Source: BOG-994 sp049514215
GTDB lineage: Bacteria > Pseudomonadota > Gammaproteobacteria > Burkholderiales > Burkholderiaceae_D
Assembly: GCA_049514215.1 (NCBI GenBank)
Contig: JBEKVI010000001.1
Coordinates: forward strand, 124,001 to 188,000
Reading direction: 5' to 3'
Length of the DNA stretch: 64,000 nt
The position numbers were made by a program, and so were the translations under genes. This document shows positions 28,298-37,579 of the stretch, one piece after another. The notes under the pieces were generated by a model. The model was given only the letters and a program-made list of their open reading frames with translations, made no database searches and had not been told where the DNA came from. Numbering within the stretch: position 1 is the stretch's first letter; each line of letters begins with the position of its first letter.

Positions 28298-28336
28298 CCC
28301 GACGCGCTGATTCCAATCGCCCGTCGGGTTTTTTTT
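28298..28336 (+). terminator. metX: Intrinsic terminator abutting the metX start (riboswitch output)
   Basis: CCCGACG (28298-28304) and CGTCGGG (28322-28328) form a seven-pair stem followed by eight T. It ends five bases before the metX ATG and directly after the SAM-II-like element, so it is well placed to stop transcription when S-adenosylmethionine is bound. No Shine-Dalgarno sequence lies between it and the ATG; this is unusual. Confidence 0.8.
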
Positions 28337-28341
28337 GTCCT

Positions 28342-29478
28342 ATGAGTGCACCCTTCCTAGTCGAGGAACAACGCTTCACGTTTGCCGAGCCATTGGCACT
28401 TAAAGGCGGCGGGAGTCTGCGCGACTATGTTCTTGCCGTAGAGACCTACGGCGTTCTGAACGCCCAGCGCTCGAACGCGATATTGATCTGCCACGCGCTC
28501 AACGCGTCGCATCATGTCGCCGGAGCCTACGCCAACAGTCCTGGCGTTACGGGCTGGTGGGACAACATGGTGGGCCCGGGCAAGCCGGTGGACACGAATC
28601 GGTATTTTGTCATTGGCGTAAACAACATCGGCTCGTGTTTTGGCTCCACAGGACCGGCATCGCTGAACCCTGCAACCGGACGCACTTACGGAGCCGACTT
28701 TCCGGTGGTCACCGTCGAGGACTGGGTCGATGCCCAGGCGCGCCTGGCCGATCGACTGGGGATCTCGCGCTTTGCTGCGGTCATGGGGGGCAGCCTTGGC
28801 GGAATGCAGGCCATGGCGTGGTCTTTGCGCTATCCCGAGCGCGTGGCGCATTGTGTCGTCATCGCATCGACCCCCAAGCTCTCCGCGCAGAATATCGCCT
28901 TTAACGATGTCGCCCGTCAGGCCATTCTAAGTGATCCCGATTTTCAGGGAGGGCATTACGCCTCCCTGGGAAGCGTCCCCAAGCGGGGCTTGCGCGTGGC
29001 GCGCATGATCGGTCATATCACCTATCTTTCGGACGACGACATGGCAGCGAAGTTCGGGCGCGCCTTGCGCACGGATCACCTTCAGTACGGCTTCGGGGCC
29101 GACTTCGAGATCGAGAGCTATCTGCGATACCAGGGTGACAAGTTTTCCGAGTACTTCGACGCGAATACGTACCTGCTCATCACCAAGGCCCTGGACTACT
29201 TTGACCCGGCGCGGGAGCACAACGGATGTCTGAGAGAAGCGTTGGCCACGACCCGCGCGGCCTTTCTGGTGATCTCGTTTACAACGGACTGGCGATTTGC
29301 TCCAGAGCGCAGTCGTGAGATCGTGCGGGCTCTGCTGGATCTGAAGCGCTCGGTCACGTATGCCGAGATCGATGCGCCCCATGGTCACGATGCGTTTCTC
29401 CTTGACGATACGCGCTATCACGCCGTGGTGCGCGCCTACTTCGAGAGGATTCTCCCCGTCGAGGCGGTCTCATCGTGA
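28342..29478 (+). CDS. metX: Homoserine O-acyltransferase MetX
   Basis: A 378-residue alpha/beta-hydrolase-fold acyltransferase. The nucleophile serine is in AAVMGGSLGGMQAMAW; LICHALNASHHVAG gives the oxyanion region; GAD/TDW and APHGHDAFLLD near the C-terminus hold the Asp and His. It acylates homoserine, committing it to methionine synthesis. Many proteobacterial MetX enzymes use succinyl- rather than acetyl-CoA, so the acyl donor is open. metW overlaps its end by four bases, a pairing conserved in these bacteria. It is controlled by the SAM-II-like leader and terminator. Confidence 0.95.
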   Translation: MSAPFLVEEQRFTFAEPLALKGGGSLRDYVLAVETYGVLNAQRSNAILICHALNASHHVAGAYANSPGVTGWWDNMVGPGKPVDTNRYFVIGVNNIGSCFGSTGPASLNPATGRTYGADFPVVTVEDWVDAQARLADRLGISRFAAVMGGSLGGMQAMAWSLRYPERVAHCVVIASTPKLSAQNIAFNDVARQAILSDPDFQGGHYASLGSVPKRGLRVARMIGHITYLSDDDMAAKFGRALRTDHLQYGFGADFEIESYLRYQGDKFSEYFDANTYLLITKALDYFDPAREHNGCLREALATTRAAFLVISFTTDWRFAPERSREIVRALLDLKRSVTYAEIDAPHGHDAFLLDDTRYHAVVRAYFERILPVEAVSS

Positions 29479-30080
29479 GCCGTAGCCTGCGCTCGGATCT
29501 CATGCTGGTCGCCGATTGGATCGAGCCGGGGGCGTCGGTACTCGACTTGGGTTGTGGGGACGGGGCGCTTCTGGCTTACTTACAGGAAGAAAAAGGTTGT
29601 CAGTGCTACGGCGTGGAGATCGACGACGCCAACGTCTTGGCGTGCGTTCGCAATCGTGTGAACGTGATCCAGCAGAACCTGGAAGACGGGCTCGCGCTCT
29701 TTTCCGACAAGAGCTTTGATACGGTCCTTGAACTCCAGAGCCTGCAGATGGTGCGACAGACCGAGAAGATTCTGCGGGAGATCGGGCGCGTGGGCCGATC
29801 GAGCATCCTCACTTTTCCGAACTTCGGATACTGGAGGAATCGTGTCTCGGTCGCGCGGGGCCGCATGCCGGTCACGAAAGCTCTTCCCTTCGAGTGGTAC
29901 GACACCCCCAATTTGCGTTTTTCGACGCTGGAGGACTTCGCCGAACTCGCCCACCGCACCGGATTTGACACCGTGGATCGGATGGCACTGCACGAAGGGC
30001 GGCCCGTGCACTGGTTGCCTAACCTGCGGGGAAGCCTCGCGGTGTTCCGCCTCAAAAAAAGACAGGAGATTGCGGGCTAA
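29475..30080 (+). CDS. metW: Methionine biosynthesis protein MetW
   Basis: A 201-residue class I methyltransferase-like protein starting at GTG 29475. VLDLGCGDGALLAYL is the AdoMet-binding motif I, and DTVLELQSLQMV and SSILTFPNFGYWRNR are MetW features. MetW acts with MetX in homoserine acylation; whether it methylates anything is unsettled. Coupled to metX by the GTGA overlap. Confidence 0.94.
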   Translation: MSRSLRSDLMLVADWIEPGASVLDLGCGDGALLAYLQEEKGCQCYGVEIDDANVLACVRNRVNVIQQNLEDGLALFSDKSFDTVLELQSLQMVRQTEKILREIGRVGRSSILTFPNFGYWRNRVSVARGRMPVTKALPFEWYDTPNLRFSTLEDFAELAHRTGFDTVDRMALHEGRPVHWLPNLRGSLAVFRLKKRQEIAG

Positions 30081-30142
30081 GGGACCGATTCCACCCCCTT
30101 GGCTTTTCGGTACACTGAGTGTTTTCCCATTCTGAGTGTGCC

Positions 30143-31234
30143 ATGCAGCCTGAGGAGTACTTCGGCGACACTTACGCCGATGCGAGGCAGCGATTTCTTC
30201 AAAGCGTTGCCGAGAGCGGAAACAGCGTCACTTCGTTCGTAAACAACTTCTGTCCCGGAGAGAGGGGCGAAGCGCTGGTCACCGACGTGGCGCTCTTTGG
30301 CGACCCTCAGAGCCAAAACCTATTGGTCCTCGTGTCGGGAACGCACGGGGTTGAGGGCTTTTGCGGCTCGGGAGCCCAGGTCGGTCTGATCCGCGAGAAG
30401 CGCCTGGATCCGCCTGCAGCAAATACTGCAACGCTCTTGATTCATGCGATCAATCCCTATGGTTTTTCCTGGCTGCGTCGTGTCAACGAGGACAATGTCG
30501 ATCTGAATCGCAATTCGATCGAGCATGCGAATCCGCCCGCCACGCATGCCGACTACACGGCGTTGCATCCGCACTTGATTCCCGAAGATTGGGACGGTGA
30601 ATCACGCCGCCACGCCGATGAGGTACTGGCGCACTTTGTTGCTGAGCGGGGCCATAAGGCACTGCAAGCGGCCGTCTCGCTTGGGCAATACACCCATCCC
30701 GATGGCCTGTTCTATGGAGGTCGGGCCCTGGCTTGGTCCACGCGGACGTTTCAGGAAATCCTAAGGCGCTGGGCGAGCGGCAAAAAGCGCGTCGCCTTGA
30801 TCGACTTTCATACCGGATTGGGACCCTCGGGGTACGGTGAGCCCATCTTCACGGAACCGGACCCAACGGGGCTCAGGCGCGCGCTGGCGTGGTATGGGAA
30901 CGAGGTTACGTCTATTTTTCAGGGAGACTCGGCCTCAACGCAGGTGCAAGGTGCGCTCATCAATGGCGCGCGTTGGGTGCTGCCGGAAGCCGAGTTAACG
31001 CCGCTCGCTCTGGAATTCGGGACGCTGCCCTCGACCGAGGTCATCAACGCGCTGCGGGCTGACCAATGGCTGGAGTTGCACGGCGTGCGTGATTCCGAGT
31101 TGGGTCGACAGATCAAAGCGCAGGTGCGCGATAGCTTCTACGTCCAGACCCCTGCCTGGGAGAAGGCCGTGCTCGAACGCAGCTTCGAGTTCGTGGGTAA
31201 GGCATTGACTGCGCTCTCTCGTGCGGCCCCTTGA
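30143..31234 (+). CDS. DUF2817 / M14-like zinc carboxypeptidase family protein
   Basis: About 363 residues from ATG 30143. LVSGTHGVEGFCGSGAQ supplies the H-x-x-E zinc ligands, DNVDLNRN the substrate Arg/Asn region, and LIDFHTGLGPSGYGEPI the third zinc ligand, all as in M14 carboxypeptidases of the DUF2817 branch. No signal peptide is seen. The next gene, an AmpG-like permease, starts within its stop codon (TTGA), so a joint role in handling imported peptides or muropeptides is possible but unproven. A GTG at 30119 would extend it by eight residues. Confidence 0.85.
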   Translation: MQPEEYFGDTYADARQRFLQSVAESGNSVTSFVNNFCPGERGEALVTDVALFGDPQSQNLLVLVSGTHGVEGFCGSGAQVGLIREKRLDPPAANTATLLIHAINPYGFSWLRRVNEDNVDLNRNSIEHANPPATHADYTALHPHLIPEDWDGESRRHADEVLAHFVAERGHKALQAAVSLGQYTHPDGLFYGGRALAWSTRTFQEILRRWASGKKRVALIDFHTGLGPSGYGEPIFTEPDPTGLRRALAWYGNEVTSIFQGDSASTQVQGALINGARWVLPEAELTPLALEFGTLPSTEVINALRADQWLELHGVRDSELGRQIKAQVRDSFYVQTPAWEKAVLERSFEFVGKALTALSRAAP

Positions 31235-32505
31235 CGTTGGACCGGCCCAAGACCTGGCGCCAACTGGTCAATGGGCGCATGCTCATCTGCGTCTTTCTCG
31301 GGTTTACCTCGGGTCTACCGCTTTTTGTTCTGCTCACCCTGGTTCAGGCCTGGCTGCGCTCGGAGGCAGTGGATCTCAAGACGATCGGCCTGTTCGCGCT
31401 GATCCAGTTTCCCTACACCTGGAAGTTTCTGTGGGCCCCGCTCATGGACCGGTTCGCCTTGCCTCGGCTGGGACGTCGACGAGGGTGGATGATGGTCATG
31501 CAGTTGGCGGTGCTTCTGACCATCGCAAGTCTGGGTCAGCTCGACCCGAAAACGCAGATCCGATGGGTGATCCCCCTGGCCGTGGCCCTGGCTTTTTTTT
31601 CGGCGAGCCTTGACATCGTAATCGACGCGTTCCGGCGCGAGATTTTGGATGACTCCGAGCAAGGCATGGGAACGGCGATCCACGTGAACGCCTATAAGCT
31701 CGCGGGCCTGGTGCCAGGCTCCCTCGCCTTGATTCTGGCCGACCATCTGCCGTGGAGTGCGGTGTTTCCGATCACGTCCGCATTCATGCTGCCTGGACTG
31801 TGCATGACCCTCTTCGTTAGCGAGCCCCGACTCCAGGGAGCCCCTCCTTCCACCTTGCGCGACGCCGTCGTCCTGCCGCTTAGGGAGTTGGTGTCGCGCG
31901 GCGGCCTGACCGGGGCATTGTGGATTCTGGCTTTCATCTTCCTCTACAAGTTGGGTGATTCCATGGCGACGTCGCTGTCGACGGCCTTTTATCTGGATCT
32001 GGGATTTTCGAAGACCCAGATCGGATTGATCGCCAAAAACGTCGGGCTTTGGGCCAGCGTGGCCGGCGGCCTTGTGGGAGGGGCCTGGCTCGTCACGCTG
32101 GGAATCAATCGGGGGCTGTGGCTCTTTGGCGCCTTGCAGCTGACCTCGATTCTGGGTTTTGCTGCGCTGGCCTGGGCCGGGCCTAGCCTGCTTCTGTTGG
32201 GGCTTTCGATCGGTTTTGAGGCGTTTGCCAGCGTGGGTCTAGGTACGGCCGCGTTTACGGCGTTTATCGCTCGGGCTACCGATCGTCGTTACACGGCGAC
32301 CCAATTCGCGCTTTTTACTAGTTTGGCATCGGTGCCTCGAACGTTTGCCAATGCGGGAGCGGGCTACATTGTCGATGCCGCAGGCTGGTTCACATTTTTT
32401 CTCATCTGCACGGCGCTTGCCGTGCCGGGCCTCGTCTTGCTGCCGAAGGTCGCTCCCTGGAGAGAAGAGCGCGAGCCCGGCGCAAGTCCCCCAGTGTGCT
32501 CATAG
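31231..32505 (+). CDS. ampG: AmpG-like muropeptide permease (MFS)
   Basis: A 424-residue major facilitator protein of 12 or so helices, starting at TTG 31231. It has AmpG signatures: RMLICVFLGFTSGLPLFVL, FPYTWKFLWAPLMDRF, GRRRGWMM and SASLDIVIDAFRREILDD. AmpG imports anhydromuropeptides released from the cell wall for recycling. A shorter start is conceivable but would begin in the first helix. It converges on the TpsB gene with 19 bases between stops. Related MFS proteins of unknown function share this pattern, so the substrate is inferred. Confidence 0.85.
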   Translation: MTLDRPKTWRQLVNGRMLICVFLGFTSGLPLFVLLTLVQAWLRSEAVDLKTIGLFALIQFPYTWKFLWAPLMDRFALPRLGRRRGWMMVMQLAVLLTIASLGQLDPKTQIRWVIPLAVALAFFSASLDIVIDAFRREILDDSEQGMGTAIHVNAYKLAGLVPGSLALILADHLPWSAVFPITSAFMLPGLCMTLFVSEPRLQGAPPSTLRDAVVLPLRELVSRGGLTGALWILAFIFLYKLGDSMATSLSTAFYLDLGFSKTQIGLIAKNVGLWASVAGGLVGGAWLVTLGINRGLWLFGALQLTSILGFAALAWAGPSLLLLGLSIGFEAFASVGLGTAAFTAFIARATDRRYTATQFALFTSLASVPRTFANAGAGYIVDAAGWFTFFLICTALAVPGLVLLPKVAPWREEREPGASPPVCS

Positions 32506-32524
32506 GACAGTCGTGGCGTGCGCT

Positions 32525-34252
32525 CTAGCGCGAAAGGACCGTGTATTGAAGCTGGAAGTAGATGCCGCGATCCTGCAGGTTGCCCCGGCCCGAGACAATC
32601 GCCTCCGGATAGACGAGCCGATACGCCTTTGAGAGATCCAACTGGAGTCCGCGCCAGTGAAGTTGGCCGGCCAAACCGACGGAGGACAATGTGGCCGATC
32701 CTTGCCCGACGGTCGTCCCATGGCCAATGTCATAGAAGGGGATCATCGCCAGATCGAGGCCCGTGTGCTGGTCGTGTACCAACGGATAGCTGAACTCGAC
32801 ATTCACGATCTGACCCTTATCCGTGAGCAGTTGATTCTCGCGGAAACCTCGTACCGTTGCATCTCCTCCAATGGTCATCGAATCCAGCGGCAGAACATGC
32901 GCATTGGTCTCCTGGACGGTTCCGCGCAAGATGATTTGCGCGCCGTTGTCTAGGACCTGCCGGGCATACTGGGCCTGGCCAAGCCAGACCGTATAGTCAC
33001 GATCGGGTTCGGCTTCCGTGGGCAAACCGAGCTGCGTCTGCTCGTTGTCTTTCACGAAACTAAAGGTCGAGCGCAGCGCGACGACATCGGTGAGCGTGCG
33101 GTCCGTGTAGTCCTGCACGAAGCGCCAGACGGGTGCCTCGGTATCCCCGTCTGGCTCGCCGGGAATGAAGGAGAAGGGCTCGCCCAGTAAAGTGGTCCGG
33201 TTCTCGCGGACGACGCGATACAGTCCCACCGAGAAATGCTGCTGCAAGGAGTCAAAGAGCGTCTGTTCGATACCCAGTCCTTTGCTGACGAGGATACTGC
33301 GGATACCGAGGATGTTGACCGGCTCCTCGGTGACTGCGGAATCGCCGTGATCGTACAGAACCACCAACTGCGTGTTCGGCTGCAATAGCGGCATATGCCA
33401 ATGCACGCCCGTACTGACAACCCCACCGCCTTGGATCGGCGTCTCTTCGCTGAGTTCGAGCAGATCGCCCTGGTTGGTCAGATTGCGTGCAGAACCTCGA
33501 AAACCGAATGCCTCCGCGCCGATCGACGGCGGACGATAATTGTTGAAATAGGTCGTCAATTGATAGGGGGCCGCGCGCGTGACATCGACATCGAGATTGG
33601 CCTCGCCCGGGCTGTCGCCTGGTAAGAGTTTCGCGTTCATCTGGTTGATGAGCGGGTCTGCTAAAAGGAGCTGAAAGCGATCGCGCAGCGTATCGAGATT
33701 CAGCGGCCCGTCCGTCTCGTCCAGGCGGCTCGTGATGTAGTGCGGATTGAGCCCTTCTAGTCCCGTCAGTCGAATCGCCGTCAGGCGCCCTTCAATGAGG
33801 GTGTATGTGAGGGTGCCCCCACTGAAGGCCTCCGGCCCCAATACGGCGCCAGAGTTGATGTAGCCGGCATCGATATAGAACTGCGTGATGCGGCGCCGCA
33901 GGTTTTCCATGTCCAATGCAGAGAGCGTGCGTCCGACGTACGGCGCGGCCAGGGCGTCAAGCGCCTCGGTCGCAACGACCGTATTGCCCTTGAATTGGAT
34001 GCGCTCGATGTGCACCCCGACGGCGTCTGAGCTCGGGGCACTGGGGATCGCCTCGTCGGGCGGCAGTGGGGGCAGCTGGAACAGCCCATCGGGATGATCC
34101 GGCAAAAAACCGGGCCGCTGGGGCTCAAGCTCGTTCAGATGCTCATTGGGATCGGCAGCCCGGGCCGGATCTGCGAGCGCGATACCCAGCAACAGCACAA
34201 CCGTGGACAGTGCCCGTGGCACGGCGAGAATCCTGAAACTCAATGCGGGCAC
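32525..34252 (-). CDS. TpsB outer-membrane transporter (ShlB/FhaC/HecB family)
   Basis: A 575-residue two-partner secretion transporter starting at GTG 34252. After a signal peptide (ending near DPARAADP) come two POTRA domains (about residues 80-240: IERIQFKGNTVVATEAL; LTYTLIEGRLTAIRLTG), then a 16-strand barrel with the loop-6 motif VRGFREN and a C-terminal aromatic-rich strand (IYFQLQYTVLSR). It moves the adjacent TpsA across the outer membrane. Its start lies 13 bases inside the end of the TpsA gene. An alternative GTG ten codons in would give a shorter signal peptide. Confidence 0.93.
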   Translation of the reverse strand: MPALSFRILAVPRALSTVVLLLGIALADPARAADPNEHLNELEPQRPGFLPDHPDGLFQLPPLPPDEAIPSAPSSDAVGVHIERIQFKGNTVVATEALDALAAPYVGRTLSALDMENLRRRITQFYIDAGYINSGAVLGPEAFSGGTLTYTLIEGRLTAIRLTGLEGLNPHYITSRLDETDGPLNLDTLRDRFQLLLADPLINQMNAKLLPGDSPGEANLDVDVTRAAPYQLTTYFNNYRPPSIGAEAFGFRGSARNLTNQGDLLELSEETPIQGGGVVSTGVHWHMPLLQPNTQLVVLYDHGDSAVTEEPVNILGIRSILVSKGLGIEQTLFDSLQQHFSVGLYRVVRENRTTLLGEPFSFIPGEPDGDTEAPVWRFVQDYTDRTLTDVVALRSTFSFVKDNEQTQLGLPTEAEPDRDYTVWLGQAQYARQVLDNGAQIILRGTVQETNAHVLPLDSMTIGGDATVRGFRENQLLTDKGQIVNVEFSYPLVHDQHTGLDLAMIPFYDIGHGTTVGQGSATLSSVGLAGQLHWRGLQLDLSKAYRLVYPEAIVSGRGNLQDRGIYFQLQYTVLSR

Positions 34253-37200
34253 TCCATCTCTAGCGCGGCAAGCTCGAGCCGCGTGTCTTGGAGCGCGTGG
34301 CCGTCCGGCGTCGTTTCAGGATCGGCCCGAACCAGATTGCGTGCCGATGGGGCAAAGCCACCGCGTCCCCCCGAGGCCAGGGAGCTACCGGCGGTGTGCT
34401 GGCAGCGATCCCGACCCAGAGCCCCGTTCGTCAAAAATCGCTCTCCGAGCGCAGATAAGCTCGCCGAGAGATCCAGCGCCGGGTTGGTGATCCGGATCGT
34501 GCCGCTAAGTCCGGTGGGCGCTGCGGCCTGAATGACATTGAATCCGAACACATCGGGCTCGAACACGTACGGGGTGGATCCGCCCACGAAAAGACTGTCG
34601 CCACTGGGAATCAGGGCTTCCACATCAATGAGCACGTTCCCGCCTTGGGCCTTGGCCGCGGTCGTATTCGCCTGGATAAATCCGGAATTGAGGATGAGGG
34701 CATCGACGTCGATGATGATGTTGCCGCCGTTTCCCTTGGAGCCCGATGCCGACGTGGTGATGGCAGACTGGTTCAGTTCCAGGATCTGTCCACCCAGAAT
34801 CGTGATCGAGCCGCCATTGCCGCTAACCGAACTGGTCGAAATCGCCGAAGGATCCAAGAGAAGCTCGTTGCCGAACTGAATTCGGATGTCGCCCGCGGGC
34901 GCGTTACCCAAGGCGATCGCGGAGATCAGCCCGCGATCGGTCACGGTGATGTTCGGGGCAGAAAGGGTCAGCAGCGTCGGGGTGAGGCCCGACGGATTGG
35001 CCAGGCTCGAGCGATTGGCAATCGAGATCTCCGCCAGATCGGAGACCGTGATGGATCCGCTCGCATCCACGGTCACGCTGCCGGGCACCCCGGATCCGGA
35101 GAGCGCCTCGGCGTCGATTCGGCTGGCGAATCCGTCCACCGAGATCGTGTTTGCGGATACCTCTACCGATCCCGCGTGACCCTCGGAGAAGGTGCTCGAT
35201 TCAATCGCGCCGGCCCGCACGAGCGAGATCGCACCTTGTGCGCTGACTTCGACGGTGCCGGCATTGGCCCCGGTCTGGACCGAATTGGAGTCACTCGTAA
35301 TGCCGGTGTCTTGGATCAGGTTCGCGCCGTCGATGAGGATATTGCCGGCTCGGACCTGGACCGAGCCGGCGCTGCCAAAGAGGAACGTGTCCGAGGAGAT
35401 CGTGCCCCCATCTTTGAGCGTGAGATCCCCGGAAACCGCGACCTGGACGCTGCCCCCTTTTCCAAGGGGATTTAGCGAGACCATCGAGCTGGAGATGCCG
35501 GCAAATTCCCCTTGGGCATTGATAGTCAGCGAGCCGGCATTCACGCGCACCGTGCCCGAGTTTCCAAAGGAGAGCTCCGAATCAGATTCGATCTCGCCAT
35601 ATTGGAGGAGGGTCAGATTACCCACGGCCGAGACGTCGATCGAGCCGGCTCCCCCCAGGGCCTTTTCGGTGTTCGTCGAGATTCCGGTAGAGCGATCCGA
35701 CACCCCTGCGCTATTGATGACGATGGAGCCTGCCGAGACCTTGATCGCGCCCGCATCGAAGGACGAACTCGTGGTCGAGGTGATGTTAGCGCCAGAGGTG
35801 ATGCTGAGACTCCCCGGGGTGACGACACTGATCGTGCCGGCCGGACCACTTGTCGCGGTATGCGAGTTCGACGTGATGCCCGTCGAGGAGGTGGCACTGC
35901 CGGCCAGATCGATATTTGCGGCCGAGACGGAGACGTTTCCTGCCGCGCCGGTCGAAAATGTGTCGGCCGAGATCGAGCTTAAGCTCACCAGAAGATTGCC
36001 GTGGGCGGTGATGCTGATATTGCCGGAATTTCCGGCCGAATTGCTCTCCGAGGAGATGGTACCGCCGTTGATGAGCGACAGGCCGCCAGTGGTTGCCACG
36101 CTGATGTCGCCCGCATTGCCGGAACCCTGGTTCGCGATGCTCAATATGCCGGCCGCCGTAGTGCTGCCGGCACCATTGGCCAGGATGTCTTGGGCTTGCA
36201 CCTGGATCGGCCCTGCATTTCCGCTAGCATAGGCGGCCGTGTAGATCTGTCCGCTTGAAGCGAACGAAAGCGGTCCTGCGACGTCGACTTGGATCGGACC
36301 CGAGGCGCCGCTGCCCGAAGTTGCCGAATAGACCGACGAGCCGGTCGCAATCGACAGGGGTCCGGTCACGTTCAGAAGCACGCCCGCGGCGCTCCCGCTG
36401 GATTCGGTAGTGGAACTGATGATCGCGGCATGCGCGAGTGACAAGCCGTTCGTTGCTGTCACCTGGACGGGTCCGGCATTGCCCGTACTTCCCTGGGCGG
36501 CGTCGGTGTAGAAACCGGTGATGTAGGGGCTGGACTCGGAGTCGATGTTAATCGAGCCCGCTGTGATGAACACGCCAGCCGAATTGCCGCTCGACTCCGT
36601 CGTCGAGGAGATAGCGCCCCCGTTGACAACCGACAGGTTCTGCGCCGCGCTCACCTGCACGCGTCCGGCATTGCCCGTTCCGCTCGGTGCGTCGGTGAAT
36701 ATGCCGGTAAAGGTTGAGCTGCCTTGGGTATCGATCGTGATATTGCCGGCGCTGACGTACACATTTCCGCTGTTCTGATTGAAGGTATAGCTATAGATCT
36801 CGCCCCCGTTGGTGATCGCAAGGTTGCCATGAAGGACCGGCAAAGGGCCCGTCAGCGGGATCTCGACCTGGTCTGCTCCAACCGCCGCCACGCGCACGTC
36901 GGCGCTGCCATAGGTGGCCACGTCGGCATTATTGACGGTGACATCGCCGCCGATGACGCTCACGGGCGCTGCGAGCTGGGCGATGAAGGACCCATCCCCG
37001 ACCGCTATGGTCGCGCGGGTGGTGCCAAGAAATCCGAAAGCCTCCGGCGCCAACGCCGAGAAGGTGCTCACATGCGCCAAATCAGAGTAAAAGTTGCCGT
37101 CTGAGAACTTCAAATAGTTCGCCGTCGTGACGTGAAAGGCGGCCGGAACATTGATTGAGGCACCGGCGCCGAATGTAACCCCGGCCGGATTGATAAGGAA

Positions 37201-37575
37201 GAAGTTGGGGGCTCCGCTGGCTGGCAGGACATTGATGTTCCCGTAGAGGAGCGAGGCGCTACCGCCGGTCACCCGGCTAATGATATTGGCGATTCCCGCA
37301 GTCGAGGTCGTAAAGCTGGCTGCTTCTCCAACAGCCAGATTGAATGTGGAAAAGCTCTGAAACAGATTCTGCCCCGACACGAGCCCCAGACTTTGAGGAA
37401 TCACGTAGTTCGGGCCGGTCAGCGTTTGAGGTGCGTGTCCGAGGCTGCCGTCGGTGCGAATCTGCCCCTGTACAGCCATGCCGGGAAGTAGGCATGCGAG
37501 GAACACGAGCAGTGTACGCAGGGCGCCGGTGGGGCCGATCGGGGGGTCTCGTTGAATCGCGCGGGGGTAGGTCAT
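34240..37575 (-). CDS. TpsA exoprotein with filamentous-haemagglutinin N-terminal domain
   Basis: An 1111-residue secreted protein. A signal peptide (about residues 20-37, TLLVFLACLLPGMAVQ) precedes the TPS secretion domain (about 40-290) with GPNYVIPQSLGLVSGQNLFQ, FLINPAGVTFGAGASINVP and FLGTTRATIAVGDGS. The rest is a long beta-helix of imperfect repeats of the type G-T-I-S-S-x-T-x-S-S-G-N-A-G-x-I-x-V. The motifs NPAGV and FGFLG resemble the FHA-domain proteins often found in cyanobacteria. The C-terminus (last 60 residues) is not a repeat and contains two cysteines. It is the middle gene of the CHAT-TpsA-TpsB operon. Adhesion or toxin delivery are both possible; no toxin domain is seen. Confidence 0.9.
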   Translation of the reverse strand: MTYPRAIQRDPPIGPTGALRTLLVFLACLLPGMAVQGQIRTDGSLGHAPQTLTGPNYVIPQSLGLVSGQNLFQSFSTFNLAVGEAASFTTSTAGIANIISRVTGGSASLLYGNINVLPASGAPNFFLINPAGVTFGAGASINVPAAFHVTTANYLKFSDGNFYSDLAHVSTFSALAPEAFGFLGTTRATIAVGDGSFIAQLAAPVSVIGGDVTVNNADVATYGSADVRVAAVGADQVEIPLTGPLPVLHGNLAITNGGEIYSYTFNQNSGNVYVSAGNITIDTQGSSTFTGIFTDAPSGTGNAGRVQVSAAQNLSVVNGGAISSTTESSGNSAGVFITAGSINIDSESSPYITGFYTDAAQGSTGNAGPVQVTATNGLSLAHAAIISSTTESSGSAAGVLLNVTGPLSIATGSSVYSATSGSGASGPIQVDVAGPLSFASSGQIYTAAYASGNAGPIQVQAQDILANGAGSTTAAGILSIANQGSGNAGDISVATTGGLSLINGGTISSESNSAGNSGNISITAHGNLLVSLSSISADTFSTGAAGNVSVSAANIDLAGSATSSTGITSNSHTATSGPAGTISVVTPGSLSITSGANITSTTSSSFDAGAIKVSAGSIVINSAGVSDRSTGISTNTEKALGGAGSIDVSAVGNLTLLQYGEIESDSELSFGNSGTVRVNAGSLTINAQGEFAGISSSMVSLNPLGKGGSVQVAVSGDLTLKDGGTISSDTFLFGSAGSVQVRAGNILIDGANLIQDTGITSDSNSVQTGANAGTVEVSAQGAISLVRAGAIESSTFSEGHAGSVEVSANTISVDGFASRIDAEALSGSGVPGSVTVDASGSITVSDLAEISIANRSSLANPSGLTPTLLTLSAPNITVTDRGLISAIALGNAPAGDIRIQFGNELLLDPSAISTSSVSGNGGSITILGGQILELNQSAITTSASGSKGNGGNIIIDVDALILNSGFIQANTTAAKAQGGNVLIDVEALIPSGDSLFVGGSTPYVFEPDVFGFNVIQAAAPTGLSGTIRITNPALDLSASLSALGERFLTNGALGRDRCQHTAGSSLASGGRGGFAPSARNLVRADPETTPDGHALQDTRLELAALEMECPH

Positions 37576-37579
37576 GGTC

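Noticed and set aside
34645..36232. Long plus-strand open frames opposite the TpsA gene (276 and 346 codons)
   Set aside because: They are antisense to a gene with clear domains, and their length follows from the repetitive composition of the TpsA beta-helix. No ribosome binding sites or known folds are present.
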